Shown here: positions 8,654 to 17,273 of the stretch, piece by piece | Layout: every line of letters starts with the position of its first letter | Position numbering within the stretch: position 1 is the stretch's first letter | Origin: Arthrobacter sp. PsM3 | GTDB lineage: Bacteria > Actinomycetota > Actinomycetes > Actinomycetales > Micrococcaceae | Assembly (NCBI RefSeq): GCF_030433895.1 | Contig: NZ_JARUXE010000007.1 | Span: 89,190-153,189, forward strand | DNA length: 64,000 nt | Direction of reading: 5' to 3' | Made by a program: the position numbers and the translations under genes | The notes under the pieces: generated by a model | Seen by the model: only the letters and a program-made list of their open reading frames with translations | What the model was told of the DNA's origin: nothing | Database searches by the model: none

Positions 8654-9099
8654 CGTTAAAGCTCCTTCAGCCAAGGTCAGCTGCTTATGGTGCGGCCACT
8701 ACACAGAGCAGGCGGACAGCTGACACAAAATTTTACCTGATGACATTCATAGCGTATAGGCCATGAGTAACTACTGAGTTGTGCATGTGCGGAGCATGTC
8801 TGTAGGCTTTCGCTTACTTGAGTTCTTGGGGAATTCAAGTCGATGCCGCCGGCCAACACGTCCTGTATAGCTACAGTTCCCTGAAGCCGGGGGAAGGTGG
8901 TTCGCACACATGGAGGAATACCGCGTGCCCAAGCTTATTGGGAACAAGGCACCGCTGAACTGCCTTGTGTTGCCAGACCAGCATTACCGAGCCTGGCCGG
9001 CAACGCAGCGGTACAACATGTCCTTCGGTGAGTACGTTGGTGCTTTGATAGACCGCGCGGAAGGGCGTCCAACAAGCTTGATGGGATGCAACAGGGGGT

Positions 9100-9360
9100 A
9101 TTGCCTATCGAAGAGACTTGGGACACCAAAAGCCAAAGAGCTGACTGTGTCAATGTGTCCGGCCGTGTCGTTATGGACCCGGTGGGCGACGGCGGTAATG
9201 TTTTCATCCCGGAAGGCTGGCGAAGCGTTCAGCTCGGCGGTGACCTGGGGGATCTCTTCGGCGGACACGTGGCCGGCGAAGCCGAACTCACCGAGGCGCT
9301 GGGCGACGAAGTTGGTGTTCGTGGTCGGGGCGCCTTTGTCGACGCGGTGTCGGGTTGATG
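9100..9360 (-). pseudogene. unidentified coding fragment
   Basis: On the minus strand, codons from about 9355 to 9120 end almost always in G or C and read APTTNTNFVAQRLGEFGFA, HVSAEEIPQVTAELNA and FRDENITAVAHRVHNDTAGH. That is good actinobacterial coding statistics in a stretch whose flanks are poor. No acceptable start or ribosome site is present; only a TTG at 9556 opens the frame, across low-GC3 sequence. I read this as the remnant of a gene I do not recognise. A competing plus-strand frame from 8910 begins with a ribbon-helix-helix-like segment (NMSFGEYVGALIDRAEG) and may be another decayed gene. Confidence 0.35.
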
Positions 9361-9608
9361 TGTTCACGCCCGTTTGTATGCGGCGCAGCTCCAATGTCGT
9401 CGGCCCGACACTGGACTCAATCGTTTCAGAAAAACGCGACACGCGGCCGTTTTCTGAAAACAAATACCCGAACTTGTAATTCCGTGGTGGTAGCTTCAAG
9501 ACAGCCGCATGAAGGATTCGTTTATATCCGGCAGCAGCTGCAGCACCAACGAACAATGAAGCACTACCGGCTCTACGGCTCCGGTATGAGATTCAAAGGA
9601 CTAAGCAC

Positions 9609-9845
9609 ATGACGGCAGTAGCAGTTAATCGAGGCGGCGGGCGCCCCAGCAAGGGCCTGCGCAAATTTATTGGCTTCCGAAGCCCGGAATGCACCGCTGA
9701 CGGCATTGCCAAGGTCGCAGCAGCCAAAGGCCTAACCGTATCCGAGTACGTCCTGTCGGCAGTGGAACCACAGCTGCAGTCTGACCTGGCGGCACTTGAT
9801 CAGCACGAGTACCAGCAGGAGCTCCCCATCGCATTAGCCTCTTAA
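9609..9845 (+). CDS. small ribbon-helix-helix-like DNA-binding protein
   Basis: The 78-residue protein begins with a basic GRPSKGLRKFIGFRSPE strand. A helix follows (CTADGIAKVAAAKG), and then LTVSEYVLSAVEPQL, the second helix typical of ribbon-helix-helix proteins and small mobilisation accessory factors. It sits directly upstream of a strong terminator and the rep gene. A role in copy-number control or relaxosome assembly is plausible but not shown. The preceding low-GC stretch probably holds its promoter. Confidence 0.65.
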   Translation: MTAVAVNRGGGRPSKGLRKFIGFRSPECTADGIAKVAAAKGLTVSEYVLSAVEPQLQSDLAALDQHEYQQELPIALAS

Positions 9846-9851
9846 AAAGTT

Positions 9852-9876
9852 GAAGGCCCGCACTAGGCGGGCCTTC
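9852..9876 (+). terminator. intrinsic terminator
   Basis: A perfect 10-bp inverted repeat, GAAGGCCCGC and GCGGGCCTTC, flanks a 5-nt loop (ACTAG) 7 nt after the stop codon of the small DNA-binding protein gene. No long U-run follows, as is usual in high-GC actinobacteria. Confidence 0.8.
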
Positions 9877-9885
9877 GAAGCTTCT

Positions 9886-9930
9886 GATTCACGAACTGGA
9901 TTTGCTTGCCGGCGAGACAGTTCGTAAATC
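9886..9930. repeat. 13-bp imperfect inverted repeat upstream of rep
   Basis: Arms GATTCACGAACTG (9886-9898) and CAGTTCGTAAATC (9918-9930) match at 12 of 13 positions and are 19 bp apart. They lie in the 190-bp gap before the replication gene. The position suits an operator for Rep or the small DNA-binding protein, or part of the replication origin. No iteron array was seen. Confidence 0.5.
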
Positions 9931-10068
9931 CTAGATGGACCTTCTCAGGTCCTTCAGTTTTGCTATGAAACCGATCTGGCAGGATCGGCCCTTTGCTATT
10001 CCCTGAACAGGAACAAAGTCATCGTACATGGACAATCGTGTGCGCCGCCAGCTATATCTGCCGCTGGC

Positions 10069-11892
10069 GTGTCGCGCAACTCTTACTCGGCATGCTCGCC
10101 CGCTGACGCGTGGGCCGCTTTGGCGCCTATCCTCGCAGGTCAGCCGCGTGTTCGGCTCTCCAGAGACGGTGGAAAGAACTACCCGCAGAAGCACGAGCGG
10201 GCTCTCACTGAGGCGCTGCCCACATTCCCTGCGGCCGTCAGGATATTCGGAAAAGACGGCACCTGCGCCGCGATCTTCCTCGACTTCGACTCCTCGGTAG
10301 CCGGCATCGACTGGGTTCTCGCCGACGTCCGGGCCGTCCAGAGGTGGCTGCACTCGGTCGGGGCCCGCTGGATTGAGGACTACTCCCCCAACGGCGGCCG
10401 CCACGTTTACATCCCGCTGGAACAGCGGGTCACCTTCGCTGAAGCGCGTGATCTTGTCGAGGCGCTGGGCACCCGGTACCGGACCCTGGACAAGACCCCG
10501 CACCAGAACCTTCTCCACGGCTGCATGCGCACACCCGGTTCCCCGCACAAGCGCGGCGGCCACCAAGAACTCGCGATGAGCCTGTCCATGGCCTACGACG
10601 TCGCCCGCCGGCCCAACTCCGCCGGCATCTGGGCGGCTATGAACGCTGACCTGGCGGGGGAGATCAACGCGGTCCGTGCGGTCCGCCTCGAGACGACCTT
10701 CACTCCCGTGGCCGAGGATGCGCCGGCCGTCACGCACCCGGCCCGCCGTATGTCCCGCGTCATGCAGCTGATGGCCCAGACCGGGCTCTACGACACGAAC
10801 CGGTACGCCACCGATTCGGATGCCCGCCAGGCGATCGTCACCGGGGCCGCGGCCGCCGGCCTCCAGCTCCTGGATGTGGAGCGCCGCATGATGCAGGGGA
10901 CCTGGCCAGGGCTCGCCTCCTTCTATGCCCGTTATGCCTCCCGCCACCGGGTCCCTGCACTGCGGAGGGACTGGATCAATGCGGTCAACTACCTGAGCAA
11001 AAACCCCTCAACCGGGGACGGGAATAACAATGTCCGCAGATCCCCCACAAGCCCACCAAATACACAGCGCCCAGCACTAAAGGGCTTGAACCAAAACTCG
11101 AACCCCGATGCTGAGCATCGGTTCATCAGGACCTGGCGGAATGCGCTACGAATCAGGGAGGTGAACTACACGGAATCCCGGATAGGAATGGCACGAAGAA
11201 TGGTGCTGAGGTCACTGGGGGAGGCGGCCCACATGACAGCATCCCGGTTCATCGAATTCGGGGTTCGGTCCATTGCCGTGGCCACCGGCCTCGATCACAC
11301 CACGGTGGCCCTGCACTTGAAGGCCCTCCGGGCGGAGAAGGACCCCCTCATCACCCTGGTCGAGGAAGCCCGCGGGACCAAGGGCGATCTGTACATGCTC
11401 ACCGTCCCCGAAGAGCTGAAGACCGCGGCCGAGGACGCGTCCTGGCAGAAAGGCAAAATCCACGCCCTGCGCCCGGCATTCCGGGAATTGGGCCTGCCGG
11501 CCGCGTTCGTCTACGAAGCCCTGGAGCACTCCCCCGCACTGCCGATCACCGACCTCGTCCGGGTCACCCGGCTCTCCCGCTCAGCGGTCAACGAAGCCTT
11601 GGAAATACTCGCCGCTTGGAACCTGGTGACACGGAACGCCGGCAAGTCCTGGTCGGTGGTGGCAGCGACGTCGCTGAAGCAGCTCGCCGAACACCTTGGG
11701 GTTCTTGAAGCCGTCGCTGCGCAGCTGCAGCGTTACCGGATCGAGCGGATCATCTGGCGCGAATGGCTTGCCAGCAACGTCAACACCGTCGCCGAGCTCC
11801 TCTCTCCCGGGGAGGACTACCCATGGGAAGCCTTCGAGGGCCCGCCCGATGACTGGGCTCTCTCCGACATTGCGTTCAGCAGAGCCGGGTAG
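10069..11892 (+). CDS. plasmid replication initiator with archaeo-eukaryotic primase (prim-pol) domain
   Basis: The 607-residue protein starts at a GTG. An N-terminal AEP/prim-pol core is recognised by two acidic residues in IFLDFDSS (D72, D74) and the catalytic His in SPNGGRHVYIPL (H112). The segment GCMRTPGSPHKRGGHQEL (about 160-177) is characteristic of actinobacterial plasmid Rep primases. The C-terminal half contains winged helices (IAVATGLDHTTVALHLKALR and ITDLVRVTRLSRSAVNEALEIL) suited to origin binding. Its position between a small DNA-binding gene and parAB supports replication initiation. No helicase P-loop was seen, so a host helicase is presumably recruited. Confidence 0.8.
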   Translation: MSRNSYSACSPADAWAALAPILAGQPRVRLSRDGGKNYPQKHERALTEALPTFPAAVRIFGKDGTCAAIFLDFDSSVAGIDWVLADVRAVQRWLHSVGARWIEDYSPNGGRHVYIPLEQRVTFAEARDLVEALGTRYRTLDKTPHQNLLHGCMRTPGSPHKRGGHQELAMSLSMAYDVARRPNSAGIWAAMNADLAGEINAVRAVRLETTFTPVAEDAPAVTHPARRMSRVMQLMAQTGLYDTNRYATDSDARQAIVTGAAAAGLQLLDVERRMMQGTWPGLASFYARYASRHRVPALRRDWINAVNYLSKNPSTGDGNNNVRRSPTSPPNTQRPALKGLNQNSNPDAEHRFIRTWRNALRIREVNYTESRIGMARRMVLRSLGEAAHMTASRFIEFGVRSIAVATGLDHTTVALHLKALRAEKDPLITLVEEARGTKGDLYMLTVPEELKTAAEDASWQKGKIHALRPAFRELGLPAAFVYEALEHSPALPITDLVRVTRLSRSAVNEALEILAAWNLVTRNAGKSWSVVAATSLKQLAEHLGVLEAVAAQLQRYRIERIIWREWLASNVNTVAELLSPGEDYPWEAFEGPPDDWALSDIAFSRAG

Positions 11893-12020
11893 GGCCAACG
11901 CCGAAGGTCTGCGCTTCGGCAGCCACTCCCCCACCGCAGGACCGAATTCCTGCAGCGCACAGTTTCATGCCATAAGGACTATGGGAAGTGAGGCCGGAAT
12001 TCACACTCGGGCGTGTAGCC

Positions 12021-12752
12021 TCACTCCCCCGCTGCTGGACCCGCTTGGGTGTGGAGTCTGAAGACGGCCGAGACGAGGCCGCTCCGTGACGGGGCACCGA
12101 ATTCGGTGACCTTCCCATCCAGCCAGGCAACCTGCAGCCCGTCGAGTCGCAACTGTATCTGAATGCCTGCCTCTCCCCTCTTTCGGGGTGCGCGCCGGGG
12201 CATACCTGAGCTGGTCAGCTCTATATCAGCAGTGAACTCCCCCGCGATCTGCTCGTCGGTCAGAGTCTCAAAGGCATCAATGAGGAGGTCGGCATATGTG
12301 GTCCGGCCCTGGTAGACCGCATCCTTGACGTCCGCCAGCAGCTGCGGCGGCAGGTATACGCCGACGTTGCGCAGCGCGCCGGGTACCGTCTCGGATGCCT
12401 TCTGTACTGGTGCTGGTTTCTGTACTGCAGCGGCCTTCTTGGCTGCCGGCTGCCGCGGTGCGGCCTTCGGGGCGACGGCGGGCTCTGACGCCGGCTCCGG
12501 CTCATCCCCCTCCCCCACTTCAGGGGGAGCCAGCTCGACTGTAGGCGCCTGCATCCCCTCGGGCCTGGGTTCGACGGCGGGCGGTGCCTGCATCGGCTCC
12601 CGGATGGGGGTCTTCACGGACTCGTCGGGGGTTGTTGCTTCCGGCGCTTGGGTGCCCCTCCCCCGCTTCGGAGGCAGCAGCCCCTGCAGTGCTACCCCGC
12701 GGGCGGGTGCGACGGGCGCGAACGCCCCGGCAAGGCTCTGGCGACCGCTCAT
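12021..12752 (-). CDS. ParB-like partition partner (small centromere-binding type)
   Basis: The 243-residue protein has a long low-complexity Pro/Ala/Glu N-terminal half (to about residue 125). It then has a compact domain with VGVYLPPQLLADVKDAVYQG and TTYADLLIDAFETL, and a basic stretch (PRRAPRKRGEAG). This resembles ribbon-helix-helix centromere-binding partners of plasmid ParA proteins rather than a classical ParB. Its ATG overlaps the parA stop codon (ATGA), so expression is coupled. The centromere is not identified. Confidence 0.7.
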   Translation of the reverse strand: MSGRQSLAGAFAPVAPARGVALQGLLPPKRGRGTQAPEATTPDESVKTPIREPMQAPPAVEPRPEGMQAPTVELAPPEVGEGDEPEPASEPAVAPKAAPRQPAAKKAAAVQKPAPVQKASETVPGALRNVGVYLPPQLLADVKDAVYQGRTTYADLLIDAFETLTDEQIAGEFTADIELTSSGMPRRAPRKRGEAGIQIQLRLDGLQVAWLDGKVTEFGAPSRSGLVSAVFRLHTQAGPAAGE

Positions 12753-13690
12753 GCCTGGTTCCCGCTCTCGATCTCGTTCAATCGGGCCAGGATCTCCCCG
12801 GTCAGCTGCTCGTATTCTTCAGCCAGTCCCCCGGCGTTGCGCGAGAAGAACCCGTCAGTCGGCTTCTCCCCCGCCCGCAGTGCCTTCAGGCGCTTCTTCT
12901 GGGCGTCAGTGACTGCGCCCTCCAGCTCATGGAACAGCAGGCCCTTGCGGCGGGCGTCGGCGCTGGCGCTCTCCAGATTCCGGATCCGAGTCTCGAAGAC
13001 CGGTGCGACGGTACCCAGCATCTCCTCGAGGGTGTCACGGACGCTGCGTTCCAGGCGAAGCGAACGCGGTCCGACGCCGAAGAGGACGATGCCGGCCAGC
13101 TGCAGGTTCGGGTTCCGGTCCCGGACGGCCATGAAGCGGCGTGCGATGCGCTCCACACCGTCGATACTCGCGTCGTCGGAGCGGGTGGGTATGACGACTG
13201 CACTGGAGATCGCGAAGGCACCCTCCACGAGGATCCGCTCCCCCGGCGGCGTGTCGATCAGGATCAGGTCGTAGTCGTCCGCCAGCGGCGCCAGAACGGC
13301 GTAGAGCATGTCCCCGAAGTCACCGGCATCGGAGCGGCTGGAGCGGGAAAGCATGATGCCCTGGATGTCCTCGAGGTCCTGCCCGCCGGGGATGACATCA
13401 AGGTTCTCGCGGACGTTCCGGAGGATCATCGGCGCGGTCCCGGCAATGAGTGCCTGGAACAGTTCCCGGCCGCCCTGACGTTCATAGCCGAGGTCCCGAG
13501 CCAGGTCACCCTGTGGGTCCAGGTCCACCATCAGGACGCGGGAGCCGGCCAGCGCGACGTACCCGCCAACGTTGGCTGCAGTCGTGGTCTTCCCCACTCC
13601 CCCTTTGCCGTTCGCCAGGGAAATGACCCGGTCAATTGCCCGTGTTTCGAGGGTTTTCGGGGTAACTGGGACTTGCAGTGATCGTGCCAT
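12749..13690 (-). CDS. parA: ParA partition ATPase
   Basis: The protein is 313 residues from an ATG at 13690; the frame stays open upstream but has no plausible start there. The deviant Walker A is intact (SLANGKGGVGKTTTAANVGG), as are Walker A-prime (VLMVDLDPQGDLARDLG) and Walker B (DLILIDTPPGE). It is a standard plasmid ParA/Soj ATPase that moves plasmid copies by an ATP-driven gradient together with the small partner encoded next. The 240 bp upstream could hold the promoter or centromere. Confidence 0.9.
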   Translation of the reverse strand: MARSLQVPVTPKTLETRAIDRVISLANGKGGVGKTTTAANVGGYVALAGSRVLMVDLDPQGDLARDLGYERQGGRELFQALIAGTAPMILRNVRENLDVIPGGQDLEDIQGIMLSRSSRSDAGDFGDMLYAVLAPLADDYDLILIDTPPGERILVEGAFAISSAVVIPTRSDDASIDGVERIARRFMAVRDRNPNLQLAGIVLFGVGPRSLRLERSVRDTLEEMLGTVAPVFETRIRNLESASADARRKGLLFHELEGAVTDAQKKRLKALRAGEKPTDGFFSRNAGGLAEEYEQLTGEILARLNEIESGNQA

Positions 13691-14335
13691 CGGCCGGTGA
13701 CTCTCCCTACGTGGTGGGTGGCTGGCTTTCCTGCCTTTAAGGCTATGTGCACTTCCGCGTGATTGATGGCAGTGACACGCATAAGAAGGCTCACGGTGCG
13801 TCCTGTCGGGCGGGTCATTGAAGGACACGCCGTACTCACCGTTGGACCTGATGCCTAACGCCAGGCTTCAGGTCGCGCATGGAGTCGTATGGGGACTCAC
13901 GTTGCCTTTCGTGTTGTTCTCTCTGCTGGTTGTCATATAGGACGACATGCGGTATCTCAAGCTGTGTGTTCAACTGCACTTAAAACGTTATGACCCATTT
14001 GGTTTAACGCGTGGAGTGAGGCGGAGCGAACTATTGAACCGGCAGTGGGGATGCGCGTGGTATGTACTGCCAGCGCACATGCTGGTCGTCCAGTTGGAGA
14101 TCCGGCCCGGAATCAGGCAGGCATATCCATTGGCCGCATTGCCTGACGGACTACTCGACATGCAGTAGATGGTCCTGCGTGACTTATGGCATGGCTTATG
14201 GCATGAAGTCCGATTGATCCAACGTAGGTGCCCACGCTAGCGCCTATAGGGGTTCCCGCCCGCCGGCGCGCCAGTGGGCACGCCCCATGCTATCGGCGAA
14301 GCGGTGCAGTGGCGCCGCGGCAAGGAGCGTCCCTA
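13691..14335. other. intergenic region upstream of parA; possible plasmid control region
   Basis: No convincing gene is present in these 645 bp. Visible structure: an 8-bp inverted repeat GTGCCCAC / GTGGGCAC (14228-14235 and 14274-14281) enclosing GC-rich palindromic sequence, and a 12-bp tandem duplication of a CTTATGGCATG-type unit near 14182-14205. These could belong to an origin, oriT or centromere, but nothing is diagnostic. Confidence 0.4.
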
Positions 14336-15110
14336 ATTAACCCAGGCGTGCGGCCGCCTTGCTGATGGCGACGTTGATGTCGATGTCGACCCAGCGCTCC
14401 ACGGGCAACTCGGGTGCCTCGATGCTTCCTCGGAGCCGCGCCCTGGAAGGATTGGACCTTGTGCCCAGGGGTTGGACCCAGTCGTCGGGGTCATTCTCGC
14501 TGGCGATGGTGTTACGGTCTGCGTCTACGGCTTCGACGAATGTGACCTCGGAACCGTCTCTGAGTTAGCTGAGGGTGGCGCCCTCACCTAGGGGGCACAT
14601 CGAGTACCTGGATGGCGGCCGATGCCGTGACCACGTCAGAGATCCTTGAGGCGAGGTCGTCCCGCTGCGCGTCAAGGACTTCCTGCTGCCGCTGCCAGGT
14701 CAGCTACTGGTTGCGGTCGCAGCGATTGACCTCATCGCTGGGCGGCGGGGGAGAGGGCCACCACGGAGTCAGAATGGTCGGTGCAGGCGAACTGCCGCCT
14801 TCGGCTCAGCCGCGGTCGACGCGGCCCCGTGCCGAGCTCACCAGGACCCCTCGTCGAAGGTCTCGCCGATGATCGTGGTGACGTTCGTTTAGCCTTCGAC
14901 CGGAAGGCGGGTGAAACGCTCACCGTGGTAATCGAGTCACCTTGACGGATGAGGGGCACACCGGCCGAGAGTCCTTCGGCGAAGCGGACAGCGGCCTGGG
15001 AGTAGGCGTACATGTCCCCCTGCGTGGCCCGTCCGCATTAGTCCAGGCCCGCTGGGCGATGGCGCCGTTGTGGGTCTGCATCTCCACGAGGCGGGTAGTC
15101 AAGTATCGCA
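14336..15110 (-). pseudogene. decayed gene on minus strand, family not recognised
   Basis: Read on the minus strand, this stretch gives protein-like segments interrupted by stops and frameshifts. They are RYLTTRLVEMQTHNGAIAQ and MYAYSQAAVRFAEGLSAG near 15100-14930, then LTWQRQQEVLDAQRDDLAS near 14700, then TIASENDPDDWVQPLG through DIDINVAISKAAARLG ending at a TAA at 14336. At least two in-frame stops and two shifts are needed to join them. The heptad-like middle part suggests a helical protein. It lies beside an insertion sequence, consistent with decay. Confidence 0.45.
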
Positions 15111-15243
15111 TGATGGGCCCAACCCGGTTTCCGTTTGTCTCGAAAACGATCGTATTTGAGATGCCTGGTGCTCACGCAATCGCCAGGCGGCAGTCGATTG
15201 CAGAAAAGCCATAACAGCCCAAGGCGACATTGACGCGGACTAT

Positions 15244-15435
15244 TCAAGCGCCGGGCTTTCGTCCCACGACCAAAGCGTTCTCGAAGGTCTTTTGCTGGGT
15301 GTGGTTGTGTAACGGGTTGGGGGGTGACCCATCCGGGGTGGGGGTGTTCCCGAAGTACTCCTGACAGACCAAGCCGGACCCGTTACACAACCACACCACC
15401 CAGCGCCCAGGTTCTCCGTCGGGGCCAACGGGCAA
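15244..15435 (-). pseudogene. possible gene remnant cut by the IS21 element
   Basis: A minus-strand frame ending at 15244 reads PVGPDGEPGRWVVWLCNG, LVCQEYFGNTPTPDG and TFENALVVGRKPGA. It runs without a stop into the left end of the insertion sequence. Removing the element and one GGGCAA copy keeps this frame open for about 17 further codons on the other side. The product is unrecognised, so the reading is tentative. Confidence 0.25.
15298..15397. repeat. 20-bp perfect inverted repeat
   Basis: The arm at 15298-15317 (ending TGTGTAACGGGT) is the exact reverse complement of 15378-15397 (starting ACCCGTTACACA), with a 60-bp G-rich spacer. Three further bases match after a 3-bp bulge. This is far longer than expected by chance. 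It ends about 35 bp from the left end of the IS21 element. Confidence 0.6.
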
Positions 15436-15444
15436 GTGATTATG

Positions 15445-15531
15445 GCAGTTTGTTTTGGGACCGGGTTTGCAGTTTATTTGGGGCCCACTTCACGGCTCGC
15501 CGGTTGATGAATCGCAGTTTCAGTTGAGCCC
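15445..15531 (+). repeat. three IS21 left-end subterminal repeats
   Basis: Three direct copies of an 18-bp motif begin at 15445, 15469 and 15514 and follow the pattern GCAGTTT-N3-TTGGG-N-CC with small variations. Multiple subterminal repeats are a known feature of IS21 ends, where the transposase binds. They lie just upstream of istA and could also overlap its promoter. Confidence 0.65.
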
Positions 15532-15581
15532 ACCCCACCGTTGGTTCCATCAGAGTGTTTTTCCGACAGTGGAAGGCAGTG

Positions 15582-17273
15582 ATGGAGTTGAGAGTGGAGC
15601 TGTTCGCGAGGATCCGCCGCGATGCACGGGTTCGTGGGACGTCTATCCGTGCCTTGGCCCGTGAGTACAGGGTCTCGAGAAGGACGGTTCGGCAGGCTTT
15701 AGCGGCCGCGGAACCGCCCGAAAGGAAGCGTTCCTCTCGTCGGGCACCGAGGCTTGATCCTTTGAAGGCCGTCATTGATGCGATGTTGCTAGCCGATTTG
15801 GACGCTCCGCGGAAACAACGCCATACCGCGCAACGGGTTTTCGACCGTCTGGTTGATGAGCACCAGGCGGTCATTTCGTACTCATCGGTCCGGCAATACG
15901 TGAAAGCCCGAAGGGCCGAGCTCGCCATAGAGACCGGGAACGCACCGGTTGAAGCTTTCATCCCCCAGGAGCACGCCCCGGGCGCGGAGGCCGAGGTCGA
16001 CTTCGGTGACGTATGGGTGGACCTGGACGGCGTGCGTACCCGTTGCTACATGTTCGCTTTCCGGCTTAGTCACTCTGGAAAGTCCGTCCATCGCATATAC
16101 CCGACCTGCGCGCAGGAGGCCTTCCTGGAGGGCCATATCGAAGCGTTCCAGGTCTTGGATGGTGTCCCGACCAAACACATCCGCTACGACAACCTCACTT
16201 CAGCCGTGACTAAGGTTGTCTATGGTGCCGGGCGGCAGCGGGTGGAGAACGAGCGTTGGGCCCTGTTCAAATCGCACTTTGGCTTCGATGCCTTTTACTG
16301 CGAACCGGGAATCGCCGGCGCCCATGAAAAGGGCGGGATCGAAGGCGAAGTGGGCAGGTTTCGCAGGAATTTCCTGACCCCGGTGCCCGCAGTAAAGACA
16401 CTCGCTGAGCTCAACGACAAACTCCGTATCTGGGATGAGGAAGAAGACGCCCGCAGGATCTTCCAACGGCTGCGAACGATCGGGCAGGACTTCGCAGCCG
16501 AACACCCCTTGCTCTCGCCTCTGCCGGCAGAGCCCTTCGACCCTGGCCTGGTGCTGACTCCTCGGGTCGATCGATCGTCGCTGGTCACGGTCCGTTCGAT
16601 GAAGTACTCGGTTCCGGCGCGGTTTATCAATCGGAAAGTCCGGGTGTCCCTGCAGGCGATGCAGGTGAAGATCTTTGACGGCCGGACCCTGATCGCGACC
16701 CACCCACGGACCGTGGGCAGGGGACGACAATGCGTGCAGCTGGACCACTACCTTGAAGTACTCCGGATAAAGCCTGGCGCGCTTCCGGGCTCCACAGCAT
16801 TGGCGCAGGCCCGTGAATCAGGAGTCTTCACTCCGGCTCATGACGCGTTCTGGGCTGCCGTCCGGAAAACCGACGGTGACACCAAAGCGATCCTGGAACT
16901 CATCGATGTGTTGCTCCTGCACAGGGCCCTGGACGCGTCCGATGTCATTGCCGGGATCGCCGCCGCCCTATCGGTGGGCGCGGTCAGCGCCGACGTCGTC
17001 GCCGTCGAGGCCAGGCGCGTAGCCGCCGAACGCAGCGCGCCTGGGTGGGTCCAGCACGATTGCGATTCCGGCGCCAACGAAGAAATCGTCGAGCACCGGA
17101 TTGTCAGTCTCACCCAGCGCCGTCTTGCCGACCCGGCAGCTGTGATCGCTGGTCTGCCACCAGACACGCGCCCGGTCCCGACGGTTGCTGGCTATGACCA
17201 GCTACTCGCCAAACGTGCCACCCATGCCACCGAATCCGGCCCGGCAACCAATTCCAAGGAGCAGATCTCATGA
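15582..17273 (+). CDS. istA: IS21-family transposase IstA
   Basis: The protein is 563 residues from an ATG with a GGAAGG ribosome site; an in-frame GTG 27 nt upstream is possible. An N-terminal helix-turn-helix (RGTSIRALAREYRVSRRTVRQAL) precedes the DDE integrase core. The first Asp is in AEVDFGDVWV, the second in IRYDNLTSAV and the Glu in HEKGGIEGEVGRFRR. It ends with a Mu-type beta domain (RSSLVTVRSMKYSVPARF). Length and motifs fit a full IstA, and no frameshift was seen, so it may be active. Confidence 0.92.
   Translation: MELRVELFARIRRDARVRGTSIRALAREYRVSRRTVRQALAAAEPPERKRSSRRAPRLDPLKAVIDAMLLADLDAPRKQRHTAQRVFDRLVDEHQAVISYSSVRQYVKARRAELAIETGNAPVEAFIPQEHAPGAEAEVDFGDVWVDLDGVRTRCYMFAFRLSHSGKSVHRIYPTCAQEAFLEGHIEAFQVLDGVPTKHIRYDNLTSAVTKVVYGAGRQRVENERWALFKSHFGFDAFYCEPGIAGAHEKGGIEGEVGRFRRNFLTPVPAVKTLAELNDKLRIWDEEEDARRIFQRLRTIGQDFAAEHPLLSPLPAEPFDPGLVLTPRVDRSSLVTVRSMKYSVPARFINRKVRVSLQAMQVKIFDGRTLIATHPRTVGRGRQCVQLDHYLEVLRIKPGALPGSTALAQARESGVFTPAHDAFWAAVRKTDGDTKAILELIDVLLLHRALDASDVIAGIAAALSVGAVSADVVAVEARRVAAERSAPGWVQHDCDSGANEEIVEHRIVSLTQRRLADPAAVIAGLPPDTRPVPTVAGYDQLLAKRATHATESGPATNSKEQIS

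Noticed and set aside
8910..9479. 189-codon plus-strand frame
   Set aside because: Only the first ~55 codons look protein-like (ribbon-helix-helix-like). The rest has poor codon statistics and lies opposite a coding-quality fragment, so it was not called as a gene.
12584..13681. 365-codon plus-strand frame opposite parA and its partner
   Set aside because: The opposite strand encodes ParA with intact Walker motifs; this frame is a shadow.
13947..14168. 73-codon plus-strand frame after the parA promoter region
   Set aside because: It has no domain, weak codon bias and no ribosome site.
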